Notes under the pieces: generated by a model
Database searches by the model: none
Seen by the model: only the letters and a program-made list of their open reading frames with translations
Told to the model about the DNA's origin: nothing
Program-made: the position numbers and the translations under genes
Part shown: positions 7,231 to 16,824 of the stretch, in pieces
Layout: each line of letters opens with the position of its first letter
How positions within the stretch are numbered: the stretch's first letter is position 1
NCBI RefSeq assembly: GCF_004117875.1
Contig: NZ_RAHW01000004.1
Coordinates: forward strand, 434,001-498,000
Source of the DNA: Geomonas oryzae
GTDB taxonomy: Bacteria > Desulfobacterota > Desulfuromonadia > Geobacterales > Geobacteraceae
Length of the DNA: 64,000 nucleotides
Direction of reading: 5' to 3'

Positions 7231-10200
7231 GTGAAGGTGTACACCATGCTCAACTGCTGCAAGTACGTGCTTTTCATAGCGGCTCTGCTGCCGATGACGG
7301 TGATCGTCCTCGTGATGTTCCCGGTGCTCACCTGGCCCTGGCGCATCGGCATCCTCATGCCGTTCATCGCCCTTTTCCTGTGGGGGGTGCTCGAACTGGT
7401 AAGGAGGGGGCTGCAAAAGAAATCGGAAGAGGCGCCAAAGGAGCCGCCGCACACCCTGCCGGGCGAACTGACCCAGGCGGGGAGGGACCGCCTTTGGGAT
7501 CTGCAGCAGAACTGGCGTAGCGCCATCGGCGTGCTCAAAAGCTCGAACCTCAAGCAGGAGGGGGACCCGCTGCACGTTCTCCCCTGGTATCTTGTCCTCG
7601 GCGAGAGCGGTTGCGGAAAGACGAGCGCCGTGCGTGCCGCGCATCTCTTCTCACCTTTTGAAAAAGCCCAAGGGGAAGACGCCGCGACGGCGAACTGCAC
7701 ATGGCACTTCTACGACCAGGGTATCGTCGTCGATACGGCGGGGCGCTATGCGGTGCCGCTCGATACGGCGGACCGCGAGGAGTGGCTGGCGTTTCTCGCC
7801 CTCTTGAAAAAGTACCGTCGTGCCGAGGCGGTGAACGGCGTCATCATCACCTTGGCGGCTGACAAGCTTGCGGCGGGAGCCGGCGACGACCTGGAGGACC
7901 AGGGGCGCGAGCTGCGTTGCCGCCTGGACGAGATGATCCGCCTGCTCGGCATCACCTTCCCCGTCTACCTCCTCATCACCAGGTGCGACTTGATCGACGG
8001 CATGAGCGAGTTCTGCGGAGAGCTCCCCGAAGCAAGCCTGCTCCAGCCGATGGGGCTTGCGAAACTCGATGCGGGAGAAGAACCTTCGGCTTTCGCGGAC
8101 CGGCTCATGGCGACGCTGGATGAGCGCCTGCGTGCGTTGCGCCTGCTGCTTTTGCAGGGCGGCAGCGCGTCAGGCTGGACCGGACGGCGGCTCCTGTTCC
8201 CGGACCGGCTGCGCACTCTTCGTTCCGGGCTGGACATCTTCATGCGCGCTGCCTTTGCGAGCAACCATTACCAGGAGACGCCCCGCTTGCGGGGCATCTA
8301 CCTGTGCAGCTCGCGGCATGGCGCGGACGGTCCCTTGCCGGCTGCCGCAAGCGACGCGCGGACGGGCGAACCCGGGGGGCGGCGAGGGTTCTTCCTGCAC
8401 GACTTTTTCGAAAAGGTGCTGCCGCGGGATCGCGGCCTTTGGGCGCCAAGTGCTCGGAGCGTGCAGTGGCACCACGCCTCGGACCGCCTCGTTCTTGCCT
8501 GCTGCCTGTTTTTCGGCGTTTCCCTCTGCCTGCTGCTGACCGGCTCCTTCATGAAAAACCTGACCGTGCTGCGCCACGCCGCGCCCCTTGCCGTCACCGC
8601 GCCGCAATTGCGGGGCGAGCCCGCTGCCGACGGCGCCGCCTTGGATAGAATGCGCCGCGCCATCATCGAAGTGGAGCGGGAGAACCGCGGGTGGTGGGTA
8701 CCCCGCTTCGGTCTCACCCGCAGCCTCGACGCGGAACGAACCCTCAAAAGCATTTATTGCCGCAGCTTCCGCGAACGCATTATGAACGGCGCCGATGCGG
8801 GGCTGGTCGCCGCGGTCGCGAGCCTCTCCCCAATCACCCCGGAGGAGGTCGCCGGGACCTGCATCATTCACCTGTGCCGGCGTTGCAACCTCTTGAAGGA
8901 GCGTCTCGAGAGCGAGGAGGCGGAAACCGCGGATGTCACGTCGCGGCGTCCGCCCCTGGCATGGCCGCAGGGCTTTGCGCCGCCGGACACCGAGAAGCTC
9001 TACCTCGCCTACGTAGCATGGCGCACCGACCAGGCCGGCATCACCAATGAACGGCAGTGGCTGCAGCAGCTGTTGAAGCAGGCGACTGGGGCGAGGAACA
9101 ACGACTTCTCCTGGCTCTTGGACTACGTGAACCGGGAGGAGGCGGGTGCGGCGCTTTCGCTCAAGGAGTTCTGGCGCGGGTCGCGGACCGCGGCAGGGGA
9201 GCCCGGGATCATGCCCGTCTTCACCCGTCGCGGCAGGGAAACGCTTCGCCTCCTCCTGGACGAGATCTGCACCGCGTATCCGGATGCCGGGGCGCTCGAC
9301 GCGATGCGCACCGATTTCCTGCGCCGTCACCGCCTGGCTTCCTTCCAGGCCTGGCAGGACTTCGCCGTCTCACTTCCGCTGGGAGAACAGCGCCTGCTCG
9401 CCCCGGGGGAGTGGCAGAGTGCCGCGGCGGTGATGGCGGGGGAGCAGGGACCGTATTTCAGCTTCATGCGCAGGGCGCTTAGCGAAATAGAACCGCTCGG
9501 CACCGAAGCGTTGCCGCCGTGGGTCTCTGAGTTGTACCGATTCCAGGCGCTTCGTTCGGCCGGCCCGGCCGGGGTCGCTTCCTTCACCGGGCAGGTGAGC
9601 CGGGTGGCCGGTGTCATGGGGCGCTCCGGAGACAAGACGGGTGGCTTCTCCGGCAACAACGAAGGGGTGAATCTCGCGAAGGAGTACCTGAACGCGGTGG
9701 CGCAGGTCGCACCGGTGGCCAAATCGCGCGCGCTTGCCCACAAGATGGCGCTGCAGGCCTTCACCGACGCTTCGGAAGCGGGAAGATCACCTTTGTTTCA
9801 GGCCGCCGATGCGGCGCAGAAGTTGAACCGGCTGCTGATGCAGGGAGGCGACGACGACACCTTCTACCGGCTTCTTTTCGGCCCGATCACCTTCTACGGC
9901 ACCTATATAAGGATGGAGACCGCCTGCGTGCTGCAGTCGCAATGGGAGCAGACGGTGTTGAAGGAAGTGCAGGGGAGCGCGGGCGCAGAGACCCTGCAGT
10001 ACCTGCTCGGAAAGAACGGGCCGGTGTGGAAGTATGTCGGCGATTACGCGAACCCTTTCATCGGCTGGAGTCCGGCGCGCGGCTACTACCCCAAGTCGGC
10101 CCTCGGCGGGTCGATCCCGTTCCGGCCCGAGTTCTATTCCTTCCTGGCGAGAGGAGGGAAGGTGAGGCTCGCCTCCGTCGCCCCCCCGCCGAAAGCGGTC

Positions 10201-10638
10201 TACCAGGTCACCATCAAAGGGCTCCCCACCGACGCGAACGCCGAGGCGCGCGTAAAACCGCAGGGGACCCGGCTGGAGCTTAACTGCGCCACCGGCTCCC
10301 AGGTCATCTCCAATATGAATTATCCGGTGAGCAAGCCGTTCATCTGGACACCGGAAGCCTGCGGCGATGTCGTTTTCCAGATCGAGGTGGGAGACACTGT
10401 TCTCACCAGGAGGTATCCGGGAAGCGACGGGTTCGCCGCATTTCTTCGGGATTTCCCCGGGGGGAGGCACACGTTCCGTCCGGGTGATTTCCCGCACGAG
10501 AAAGCGGCGCTGGAACGGATGGGGATACGGTTCATCCGGGTGAACTACCGTTTGTTCGGGGCCGACGGCATCGCTCCGCCGAGGGTGGACTCGTTGCCGG
10601 CCAGGGTTCCGGCAAGGATCGCGGAATGCTGGGATTAG
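7231..10638 (+). CDS. tssM: Type VI secretion inner-membrane protein TssM (IcmF family)
   Basis: This 1135-residue protein starts at a GTG (7231) behind GGGAGG. Two membrane helices lie in the first 55 residues, an IcmF GTPase-like domain with Walker A GESGCGKT is at 124-131, and a third membrane helix (LACCLFFGVSLCLLLTG) is near residue 420. The large remainder is periplasmic, ending in the beta-rich TssJ-binding domain (RYPGSDGFAAFLRDFPGG). The Walker A motif is intact, which is not true of all TssM proteins, so nucleotide use is plausible. It forms the core of the membrane complex with TssL and TssJ. Confidence 0.95.
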   Translation: MKVYTMLNCCKYVLFIAALLPMTVIVLVMFPVLTWPWRIGILMPFIALFLWGVLELVRRGLQKKSEEAPKEPPHTLPGELTQAGRDRLWDLQQNWRSAIGVLKSSNLKQEGDPLHVLPWYLVLGESGCGKTSAVRAAHLFSPFEKAQGEDAATANCTWHFYDQGIVVDTAGRYAVPLDTADREEWLAFLALLKKYRRAEAVNGVIITLAADKLAAGAGDDLEDQGRELRCRLDEMIRLLGITFPVYLLITRCDLIDGMSEFCGELPEASLLQPMGLAKLDAGEEPSAFADRLMATLDERLRALRLLLLQGGSASGWTGRRLLFPDRLRTLRSGLDIFMRAAFASNHYQETPRLRGIYLCSSRHGADGPLPAAASDARTGEPGGRRGFFLHDFFEKVLPRDRGLWAPSARSVQWHHASDRLVLACCLFFGVSLCLLLTGSFMKNLTVLRHAAPLAVTAPQLRGEPAADGAALDRMRRAIIEVERENRGWWVPRFGLTRSLDAERTLKSIYCRSFRERIMNGADAGLVAAVASLSPITPEEVAGTCIIHLCRRCNLLKERLESEEAETADVTSRRPPLAWPQGFAPPDTEKLYLAYVAWRTDQAGITNERQWLQQLLKQATGARNNDFSWLLDYVNREEAGAALSLKEFWRGSRTAAGEPGIMPVFTRRGRETLRLLLDEICTAYPDAGALDAMRTDFLRRHRLASFQAWQDFAVSLPLGEQRLLAPGEWQSAAAVMAGEQGPYFSFMRRALSEIEPLGTEALPPWVSELYRFQALRSAGPAGVASFTGQVSRVAGVMGRSGDKTGGFSGNNEGVNLAKEYLNAVAQVAPVAKSRALAHKMALQAFTDASEAGRSPLFQAADAAQKLNRLLMQGGDDDTFYRLLFGPITFYGTYIRMETACVLQSQWEQTVLKEVQGSAGAETLQYLLGKNGPVWKYVGDYANPFIGWSPARGYYPKSALGGSIPFRPEFYSFLARGGKVRLASVAPPPKAVYQVTIKGLPTDANAEARVKPQGTRLELNCATGSQVISNMNYPVSKPFIWTPEACGDVVFQIEVGDTVLTRRYPGSDGFAAFLRDFPGGRHTFRPGDFPHEKAALERMGIRFIRVNYRLFGADGIAPPRVDSLPARVPARIAECWD

Positions 10639-10648
10639 AGGAGGCGCC

Positions 10649-11950
10649 ATGACGCAAGGAATAGTCATCGACGAGCTGCTTTTGCCCATACCCGGGACAG
10701 ACCCGGCAGGAACGGATCTGCGCTACACGACCTGCTACGAGGAGATCATGGAGGCGAGGCGCTGCGAAGATGCCATCGCCATGGGGGACTGGCGGCATTC
10801 CGTAAAGACGGCGAACTGGGAGAGGGCGGTCGCCCTCACCGTATCGGCCTTAAGCACGCGGAGCAAAGACCTGCAGATCGCCGTATGGCTTGCCGAGGCC
10901 CTCACCGTGCTGCACGGCTTCCGCGGCCTCGAGCAGGGGGTGCGGCTGGTTGCCGGTCTCGTGGAGCGGTACTGGGAAGGGATCTACCCCCAGGCGGAAG
11001 ACGGCGACCTGGAGTACCGTGCCGCGCCCTTCCAGTTCCTGAACGAAAAGGTAACCCTGCACGTAAGGCAGATCCCTCTCACCGATCCCGAGGTGACGCA
11101 CGGGTACTCCTGGCTCAAGTGGCAGCAGTCCCGCCAGGTCGGCAGCGAGGCGGAGACGAAGAACCGCTACGGCGAGACCGACGAGGAGAAAAAGAGCAGG
11201 CGTGAGGCGCTTCTTGCCGAGGATGCCGTTAGCGCCGAGGCCTTCGACGCCGCCGCCGAGCAGTCCAAAGGACGCTTTGCCAGGGAGACCCGCGCACAGC
11301 TCTCCGGGTGCCGCGAAAGCCTGGAGCGACTCGTGCTCCTTCTCGAGGAGAAGTTCGGCGGCGCGGCGCCCAGCCTCTCCGATCTGATCGGGGTGATCGA
11401 CGCCTGCAGCGCGCTCCTTGACCGCGTGTACGGCGGGGCTCCCGCCGCTCATGCGGAGCCGGTCCCCCCTCTGCTTGATTCAGTAGTGCGCCGGGGACAG
11501 GATGCGGCCGGAAGCGCAGCGGACGCGCCGGTGGCTGCCGTATCCGAGATGGTAACTGCCGCGCCCGCCGCCGATGCGCTCTGGGACGAGGCGCTTGCCA
11601 TGCTGTTGGCGGGCCGGTTTCAGGAGGCGCTCTCCATGCTTCTTTACGCGGGTAACACTGCCTGCTCGGTGCGTGACAGAAACCGCGTGCGGCTCATGAT
11701 AGGGCGGCTCTGCCTTGAAGCCGGTCGCCCGGACATTGCGCGGCCGATCGTCGAGGAACTGCACGGCATCATCGAGGAGTTGCACCTGGAGCGCTGGGAG
11801 TCGCCGCTTTGGATCGCCGAGGTGCTGGAAACCTACTACCGCTGTCTCTTGGCCGGAGGGCCGCGCGAGAGCGACCTGGACCTCGCGCAACTGCTTTTGC
11901 GACGCATCTGCTCGTTCGACGTGACGAAGGCAATGCCGTACCGCATCTGA
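10649..11950 (+). CDS. tssA: Type VI secretion protein TssA (ImpA N-terminal domain)
   Basis: The protein has 433 residues. The N-terminal ImpA domain is clear: LLPIPGTDPAGTDLRY, then VALTVSALSTRSKDLQIAVWLAEAL and the YWEGIYPQAEDGD segment. A charged linker (about 170-210) and an Ala-rich middle precede an all-helical C-terminus. TssA recruits baseplate components and helps prime or cap sheath polymerisation; the C-terminal type decides which, and I cannot assign it here. The start codon is preceded by GAGGAGGCG and lies 11 bases after tssM. The spacing to tssB is 23 bases. Confidence 0.92.
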   Translation: MTQGIVIDELLLPIPGTDPAGTDLRYTTCYEEIMEARRCEDAIAMGDWRHSVKTANWERAVALTVSALSTRSKDLQIAVWLAEALTVLHGFRGLEQGVRLVAGLVERYWEGIYPQAEDGDLEYRAAPFQFLNEKVTLHVRQIPLTDPEVTHGYSWLKWQQSRQVGSEAETKNRYGETDEEKKSRREALLAEDAVSAEAFDAAAEQSKGRFARETRAQLSGCRESLERLVLLLEEKFGGAAPSLSDLIGVIDACSALLDRVYGGAPAAHAEPVPPLLDSVVRRGQDAAGSAADAPVAAVSEMVTAAPAADALWDEALAMLLAGRFQEALSMLLYAGNTACSVRDRNRVRLMIGRLCLEAGRPDIARPIVEELHGIIEELHLERWESPLWIAEVLETYYRCLLAGGPRESDLDLAQLLLRRICSFDVTKAMPYRI

Positions 11951-11973
11951 TCGCAACGGAAAAGGGAGGAACC

Positions 11974-12501
11974 ATGGTCACTTCGGAAAGTCTGCAGCAC
12001 AAGCTGGAGCGGGTGAGGGCACCGCGGGTCCGCATCACCTATGACGTAGAGGTGGGGGACGGGGTCGAGGTGAAGGAAATCCCGTTCGTCGTCGGAGTCC
12101 TCGCCGATCTCTCGGGAGCGCCGTCCGCGCCGTTGCCGAGGCTGAAGGAGAGGAGATTCGTGGAAATCGACAGGGACAATTTCAACCAGGTGATGGAAGG
12201 GATGAAACCGCGGCTTGCCTTCCGGGTCGCCAACACGCTCTGCGGCGACGCTTCGGAGTTCGGCGTGCAGCTTCGCTTCGGGGCGCTGGAAGACTTCCGC
12301 CCAGAACGCGTGGCGCAGCAGGTTGAGCCCCTGCGGAAGCTGGTGGAAGCAAGGCGCAGGCTCGCCGACCTCTTGCACCGTTTGGACGGCAACGACCGGC
12401 TGGAGGAACTGCTGCGGGAGTTGCTGGAGAGCGGCGATGCCTTGAAGGCGATCAGTCACCGCCCGGCGGAGGGCGAAACCGGGAACGTGGAGGGCGCCTG
12501 A
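11974..12501 (+). CDS. tssB: Type VI secretion contractile sheath small subunit TssB
   Basis: The protein has 175 residues, beginning at the ATG at 11974 after AAAGGGAGGA. Family landmarks are RVRITYDVEVGDG, LPFVVGVLADLSG-like text (IPFVVGVLADLSG), RFVEIDRDNFNQVMEGMKP and the hydrophobic VEPLRKLVEARRRLADLL helix that intertwines with TssC. TssB and TssC polymerise around the Hcp tube and contract to fire it. The following gene, 15 bases away, is tssC, the normal pairing. Confidence 0.95.
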   Translation: MVTSESLQHKLERVRAPRVRITYDVEVGDGVEVKEIPFVVGVLADLSGAPSAPLPRLKERRFVEIDRDNFNQVMEGMKPRLAFRVANTLCGDASEFGVQLRFGALEDFRPERVAQQVEPLRKLVEARRRLADLLHRLDGNDRLEELLRELLESGDALKAISHRPAEGETGNVEGA

Positions 12502-12515
12502 CAAAGGAGGATGGT

Positions 12516-13994
12516 ATGGAAGAACAGGATAGAGAAATGGTGCAGTGCGCCGTACCGAGGCCTGGCGGAACGCTCTTCGATCTTATCGTGAGCGAGGGGC
12601 GTCTAGCGCGCTGCGAGGAGCAGAAGGAATACGCGCACGAGATGCTTACCGAGCTGGTGCGGCAGGTCGTCGATGGAGAGATCACGGTCACCGGTGACAC
12701 CTCCCGGATGATCCACGCGAGGATCGCCCAGATCGACCGGCTGATCAGCGACCAGGTGAACGAGATAATGCACCATCAGGAATTCCGGAAACTGGAGGCT
12801 TCGTGGCGCGGGCTCTGGTCCCTCGTGAGCAGGGCCGAGACGGGGAGCAACCTCAAGGTTCGCGTCCTGAACGCTTCCAAGCGCGAGTTGGCCGGTGACA
12901 TGGAGAAAGCGGCGGAGTTCGACCAGTCAGCACTTTTCAAAAAGGTGTACGAGGAGGAATTCGGCAGCTTCGGCGGTGCGTCCTACGGCTGCCTCGTGGG
13001 TGACTACGAGTTCGGCAACTCGCCGCAGGACCTGACCCTTCTGACGCGCATGTCCGAGGTGGCGGCAGCGGCACACGCACCGCTTCTCACCTCCGCCTCT
13101 TCCACCATGTTCGGGCTCGATAGCTACACCGAAATGGACGCCCCGCGCGACCTGGCGAAGATCTTCCAGGGAGCCGAGTACACCAGGTGGCGCTCCTTCC
13201 GGATGTCGGAGGACGCGAAGTACGTTGCGCTTTGCCTGCCGCACGTGCTGATGCGGCTTCCCTACACCCCGGAAAGCGACGCGGCGGAATCGTTCCAGTT
13301 CGAGGAGAAGGCATCCGATCACGGCAGTTATCTCTGGGGCAACCCCGCTTACTGCCTCGCCGGGCGCGTCACCGACGCCTTTTCCCGTTACGGCTGGACC
13401 GCAGCCATACGCGGCGTCGAGGGGGGCGGGGCGGTTGCCGACCTTCCCATCCATACCTTCGACACCGGCGAGGGTGAACTGGCCGCCAAGTGCCCGACCG
13501 AGACCGCCATCACGGACCGGCGCGAAAAGGAGCTTGCCGATCTGGGCTTCGTCCCGCTGGTGCACTGCAAGGGAACCGACACGGCCGCCTTCTTCAGCGT
13601 ACAGAGCGCGCACAAACCGAAGCTCTACGACACCGACCTCGCCAATGCGAACGCGAGACTTTCCGGGCAATTACCATACATCCTCGCGGTGTCGCGCTTT
13701 GCTCACTACCTGAAGGCGATGATGCGCGACAAGGTCGGGAGCTTCGAGACCAGGAAGAACGTCGAGGATTACCTGAACCGCTGGATCTCCCGGTATGTGC
13801 TTTTAGACGACGATGCCGGGCAGGAGATGAAGTCGCGCTTTCCGCTCCGTGAGGCCCGCGTCGAGGTGTATGACCAGCCGGGGCGGCCGGGATGCTACCG
13901 CGCCGTCGCCTTCCTGAAGCCCCACTACCAGCTCGACGAGCTCACCATATCGCTCAGGCTCGTCGCCAACCTACCTTCGCCACAAAAAGGCTGA
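12516..13994 (+). CDS. tssC: Type VI secretion contractile sheath large subunit TssC
   Basis: The protein has 492 residues and is the main sheath building block. Characteristic stretches are ARIAQIDRLISDQVNEIMHH, FRKLEASWRGLWSLV, and FGGASYGCLVGDYEFGNSP in the first 180 residues. The middle has LPHVLMRLPYTP and LWGNPAYCLAGRV, and the C-terminus has RFAHYLKAMMRDKVGSF and a beta-strand tail ending LDELTISLRLVANLPS. The start follows AAAGGAGG. All elements needed for sheath assembly appear intact, but the disassembly ATPase ClpV (TssH) is not encoded in the locus. Confidence 0.96.
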   Translation: MEEQDREMVQCAVPRPGGTLFDLIVSEGRLARCEEQKEYAHEMLTELVRQVVDGEITVTGDTSRMIHARIAQIDRLISDQVNEIMHHQEFRKLEASWRGLWSLVSRAETGSNLKVRVLNASKRELAGDMEKAAEFDQSALFKKVYEEEFGSFGGASYGCLVGDYEFGNSPQDLTLLTRMSEVAAAAHAPLLTSASSTMFGLDSYTEMDAPRDLAKIFQGAEYTRWRSFRMSEDAKYVALCLPHVLMRLPYTPESDAAESFQFEEKASDHGSYLWGNPAYCLAGRVTDAFSRYGWTAAIRGVEGGGAVADLPIHTFDTGEGELAAKCPTETAITDRREKELADLGFVPLVHCKGTDTAAFFSVQSAHKPKLYDTDLANANARLSGQLPYILAVSRFAHYLKAMMRDKVGSFETRKNVEDYLNRWISRYVLLDDDAGQEMKSRFPLREARVEVYDQPGRPGCYRAVAFLKPHYQLDELTISLRLVANLPSPQKG

Positions 13995-14022
13995 AGGATG
14001 AAATCGGAAAGGAGGACGCACC

Positions 14023-14520
14023 ATGGCCTTTGATGCCTTCCTGAAGATAGAAGGGATTCCCGGAGAGAGCAGCGACGACAAGCACAGGGACTGGATCGAG
14101 GTGCTCTCCTACAATTTTTCCGTCACCCAGCCAACCTCAGGTACCGCGAGCAGTGCCGGAGGTGCGTCGGCCGAGCGGGCGAGCTTTTCCGACTTCAGCG
14201 TCGTGAAGGTGCTGGACAAGTCGAGCCCCAAGCTCTTCGAGGCCTGCGCCACCGGCAAACACATCCCAAACGTCACCCTGGAGATCTGCCGCGCCGGTGG
14301 GGACAAGCTGAAATACATGGAGTACAAGCTCTCCAACGTCATCATCAGCCTGGACCGGCCCGGCGGCAGCGCCCACGCGGGCGAGGCGATCCCGGTCGAG
14401 GAGATCGCCTTCAACTTCGGCAAGATCGAGATCGCTTACACCCAGCAGATGCGAGCCGACGGCTCCGGCGGCGGACAGGTGGCGGCGGGGTGGAACCTCG
14501 AAACGAACAAGAAGGTGTAG
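14023..14520 (+). CDS. hcp: Hcp, type VI secretion inner tube protein (TssD)
   Basis: The protein has 165 residues and matches the Hcp fold: AFDAFLKIEGIPGESSDDKH at the start, IEVLSYNFSVTQP, the SFSDFSVVKVLDKSSPKL strand and the VEEIAFNFGKIEIAY strand near the end. Hcp hexamers stack to form the expelled tube and can carry effectors in their lumen. It has a good ribosome binding site (GAAAGGAGG). It sits between the sheath and baseplate genes, so expression is probably tied to the main operon. No effector domain is fused to it. Confidence 0.95.
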   Translation: MAFDAFLKIEGIPGESSDDKHRDWIEVLSYNFSVTQPTSGTASSAGGASAERASFSDFSVVKVLDKSSPKLFEACATGKHIPNVTLEICRAGGDKLKYMEYKLSNVIISLDRPGGSAHAGEAIPVEEIAFNFGKIEIAYTQQMRADGSGGGQVAAGWNLETNKKV

Positions 14521-14550
14521 CGGAGAGGCATCCTGAGCGGGGAGGGATTC

Positions 14551-15027
14551 ATGCGATACCAGCCGGAACCGGCAAGGTCGTTACTGGACAGGCTCATGGA
14601 CCAGCATTCGGAGAGCCCTGATGAGCCTGTCCAGTTTTCAAGAGCCGACATCAACGCGCAGGTCTCGTCGTTGCTGCGCGACTTGGAGAACCTCTTCAAC
14701 ACAAGGTCATGCGCGGGCCTCACCTCGAACCGCGGGCTCGCCCCGCATACCATGAGCTCGATCATCGCCTACGGCAGCCGCGATTTCAGTCTGGAAAACC
14801 CGCGCTCGCAGACGGTGCGACAGGCGATACGCCTGGAGATCATAAGGCTTCTTTCTTCCTTCGAGCCGCGACTTAAGGACGTGACGGTCCGCTTCGCTCC
14901 GACCCGGGAAGAGCGCACCTTGAGTTTCCGAATCGAGGCCGTGCTGCACATCGAACCGGTGACGCTCCCCACGGCCTTCGATACCCGCTTCGACATCAAC
15001 AGCGGCTCCTACACCATCCTCTCGTGA
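14551..15027 (+). CDS. tssE: Type VI secretion baseplate protein TssE (gp25-like)
   Basis: The protein has 158 residues of the phage T4 gp25/GPW lysozyme-like family. Features are the N-terminal ARSLLDRL helix, the RDLENLFNTRSC motif, LTSNRGLAPHTMSSIIAYG, and the IRLEIIRLLSSFEPRLKDVTV segment. TssE is the wedge component that initiates sheath attachment. An insertion of about 20 acidic residues (HSESPDEPVQFSRADI) near the N-terminus looks normal for the family. It is followed six bases later by tssF. Confidence 0.92.
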   Translation: MRYQPEPARSLLDRLMDQHSESPDEPVQFSRADINAQVSSLLRDLENLFNTRSCAGLTSNRGLAPHTMSSIIAYGSRDFSLENPRSQTVRQAIRLEIIRLLSSFEPRLKDVTVRFAPTREERTLSFRIEAVLHIEPVTLPTAFDTRFDINSGSYTILS

Positions 15028-15033
15028 CCTGCC

Positions 15034-16824
15034 ATGCCCGATGACATCCTCGACTACTTCGAAAGAGAGTTGAGCTTCCTGCGCGACATGGGGAGCGACT
15101 TCGCCGGGAAATATCCAAAGATCGCGGGGCGGCTCCTGCTCGAGCCGGGCAAGTGCGAGGACCCACACACCGAGCGCCTCGTCGAGGCATGCGCCTTTTT
15201 GTGCGCCCGCATTCAGCGCAAGATCGACGACGGCCTGCCGGAGATCACCCAGTCGCTTTTGGAGGTTCTCTATCCGCAACTGACCGCCCCGATCCCTTCG
15301 CTCTCCGTGGTGCGCTTTGCTCCGCTCTTCAGTAACGTCCCCGTGGCGGGTTACCACCTCGCGAGGGGAACGGAGCTCTTCTCCAGGCCGATTGACGGCA
15401 CATCCTGCCGGTTCAGGACTGCCTATCCCGTCACCCTCTGGCCCATCGAGGTGACCGACGCGCGCCTGGAGGCGCCGGGAAAATTGATCAAGGGCGCGCA
15501 GCAGATGGTGAGGATAAGGTTGTCCTTTCACAACGGCCTCGACTTTTCCAGCTTCCAGGGAGACACCCTGCGCTTTCATCTGAACGGTCCGCCACAGGTC
15601 GTCTTCCCGCTGTACCAGTTGCTCATGAACCACGTCTGCGCGGTGGAATATGCGTCTGCGGATACCCGGTCCGCGGCATCGCTGCAACTCTCGCCCGGCT
15701 GCCTGCGTCCGATCGGCTTTGCCGCGGACGAAGGGCTTTTCCCGTACCCGGAGCGCTCCTTTCCGGGCTATCGGCTGCTCCTTGAGTACTTCGCTTTTCC
15801 GCAGAAGTTCCTGTTCTTCGAAGTTGCCGGCATGGCCGCACTGAGAAACGGCGCGTTCGGCCGCGATCTGGATCTGCTTTGCTACCTCGATACCGCTGCG
15901 CCGGAACCTCTCGCCGTCGGACCCGAAACCTTCTGCCTCTACGCGACCCCTGTCGTGAACGCGTTTCAAAGGATAGCCGAGCCGATCAGGTTCGATCACA
16001 GCAAGAGTGATTACCGCGTGGTTCCGGACCTGAGACGGGAGGGGGCGATGGAGGTGCTCACCGTGGATGAGGTTACATCCACCGCGGCCTCCTCGCCCGG
16101 TGAGGTGAAGCGCTACCGCCCGGTCTTTCCGGACTACAACGGAGAAGATGGTGAAGGGGCCGGCCTGTGGCAGTTGCAGCGACGCCCCGCATTGCGCCCG
16201 CACGACGGCGGCACCGAGGTCTTCCTTTCCTTTCGCAACATTACCGAAGACGGGGTGGCGCCGACCGACGAAACGGTACTGGTCCGCGCCACCTGCTCCA
16301 ACCGGGACCTTCCTGCCAAGCTATCCATCGGTGCTCCCGCCTGTGCATTCGAAACCGAGTCCGCCGCCCCCTTAACGGCGGTCACCTGTCTCATAAAGCC
16401 GACCATGTCCTTGCGCCCCATGCTGGACGGCGCCCGGCAGCGGCGTCTCATCTCCCATCTCTCGCTTAACTACCTTTCTCTCGTCGATGGCGGGGCGGGA
16501 GCACTGAGGGAACTACTGTCGCTGTACGATTTTGCGGCGTCGCCCGCCACCCGGCAGCAGATCGGCGGCATCGTCTCGGTAAGCTCGCGCCCCATAACCA
16601 GGAGGGTGGGAGGTGGCTTCTGCCGGGGGACGGAGGTGGCCGTGGTTTTCGACCAGGAGAAGTACGTCGGCAGCGGCGTTTACCTCTTTGCCTCGATTTT
16701 GGAGCGGTTTTTCGGCCAGTACGTGTCGGTGAATTCCTTCGTGCAGATGGTCGCCAGGAGCGCAAGCAACGACACCGTCATCAAGGTATGGCCTCCCCGA
16801 AGCGGCGACAGGGTGTTGCTGTGA
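15034..16824 (+). CDS. tssF: Type VI secretion baseplate protein TssF
   Basis: The protein has 596 residues, the usual size. The N-terminus has DYFERELSFLRDMGSDFAGK and YPKIAGRLLLEP, followed by DPHTERLVEACAFLCARIQ, all conserved in TssF. The C-terminus carries the FASILERFFGQYVSVNSFVQ motif and ends WPPRSGDRVLL. With TssG and TssE it builds the six baseplate wedges around the VgrG hub. No ribosome binding site of note is present in the six-base gap, which suggests coupling to tssE. Its end overlaps the tssG start. Confidence 0.95.
   Translation: MPDDILDYFERELSFLRDMGSDFAGKYPKIAGRLLLEPGKCEDPHTERLVEACAFLCARIQRKIDDGLPEITQSLLEVLYPQLTAPIPSLSVVRFAPLFSNVPVAGYHLARGTELFSRPIDGTSCRFRTAYPVTLWPIEVTDARLEAPGKLIKGAQQMVRIRLSFHNGLDFSSFQGDTLRFHLNGPPQVVFPLYQLLMNHVCAVEYASADTRSAASLQLSPGCLRPIGFAADEGLFPYPERSFPGYRLLLEYFAFPQKFLFFEVAGMAALRNGAFGRDLDLLCYLDTAAPEPLAVGPETFCLYATPVVNAFQRIAEPIRFDHSKSDYRVVPDLRREGAMEVLTVDEVTSTAASSPGEVKRYRPVFPDYNGEDGEGAGLWQLQRRPALRPHDGGTEVFLSFRNITEDGVAPTDETVLVRATCSNRDLPAKLSIGAPACAFETESAAPLTAVTCLIKPTMSLRPMLDGARQRRLISHLSLNYLSLVDGGAGALRELLSLYDFAASPATRQQIGGIVSVSSRPITRRVGGGFCRGTEVAVVFDQEKYVGSGVYLFASILERFFGQYVSVNSFVQMVARSASNDTVIKVWPPRSGDRVLL

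Noticed and set aside
7186-10689. Large minus-strand ORFs opposite tssM
   Set aside because: They are antisense shadows of GC-rich coding DNA; the plus-strand protein is unmistakable.
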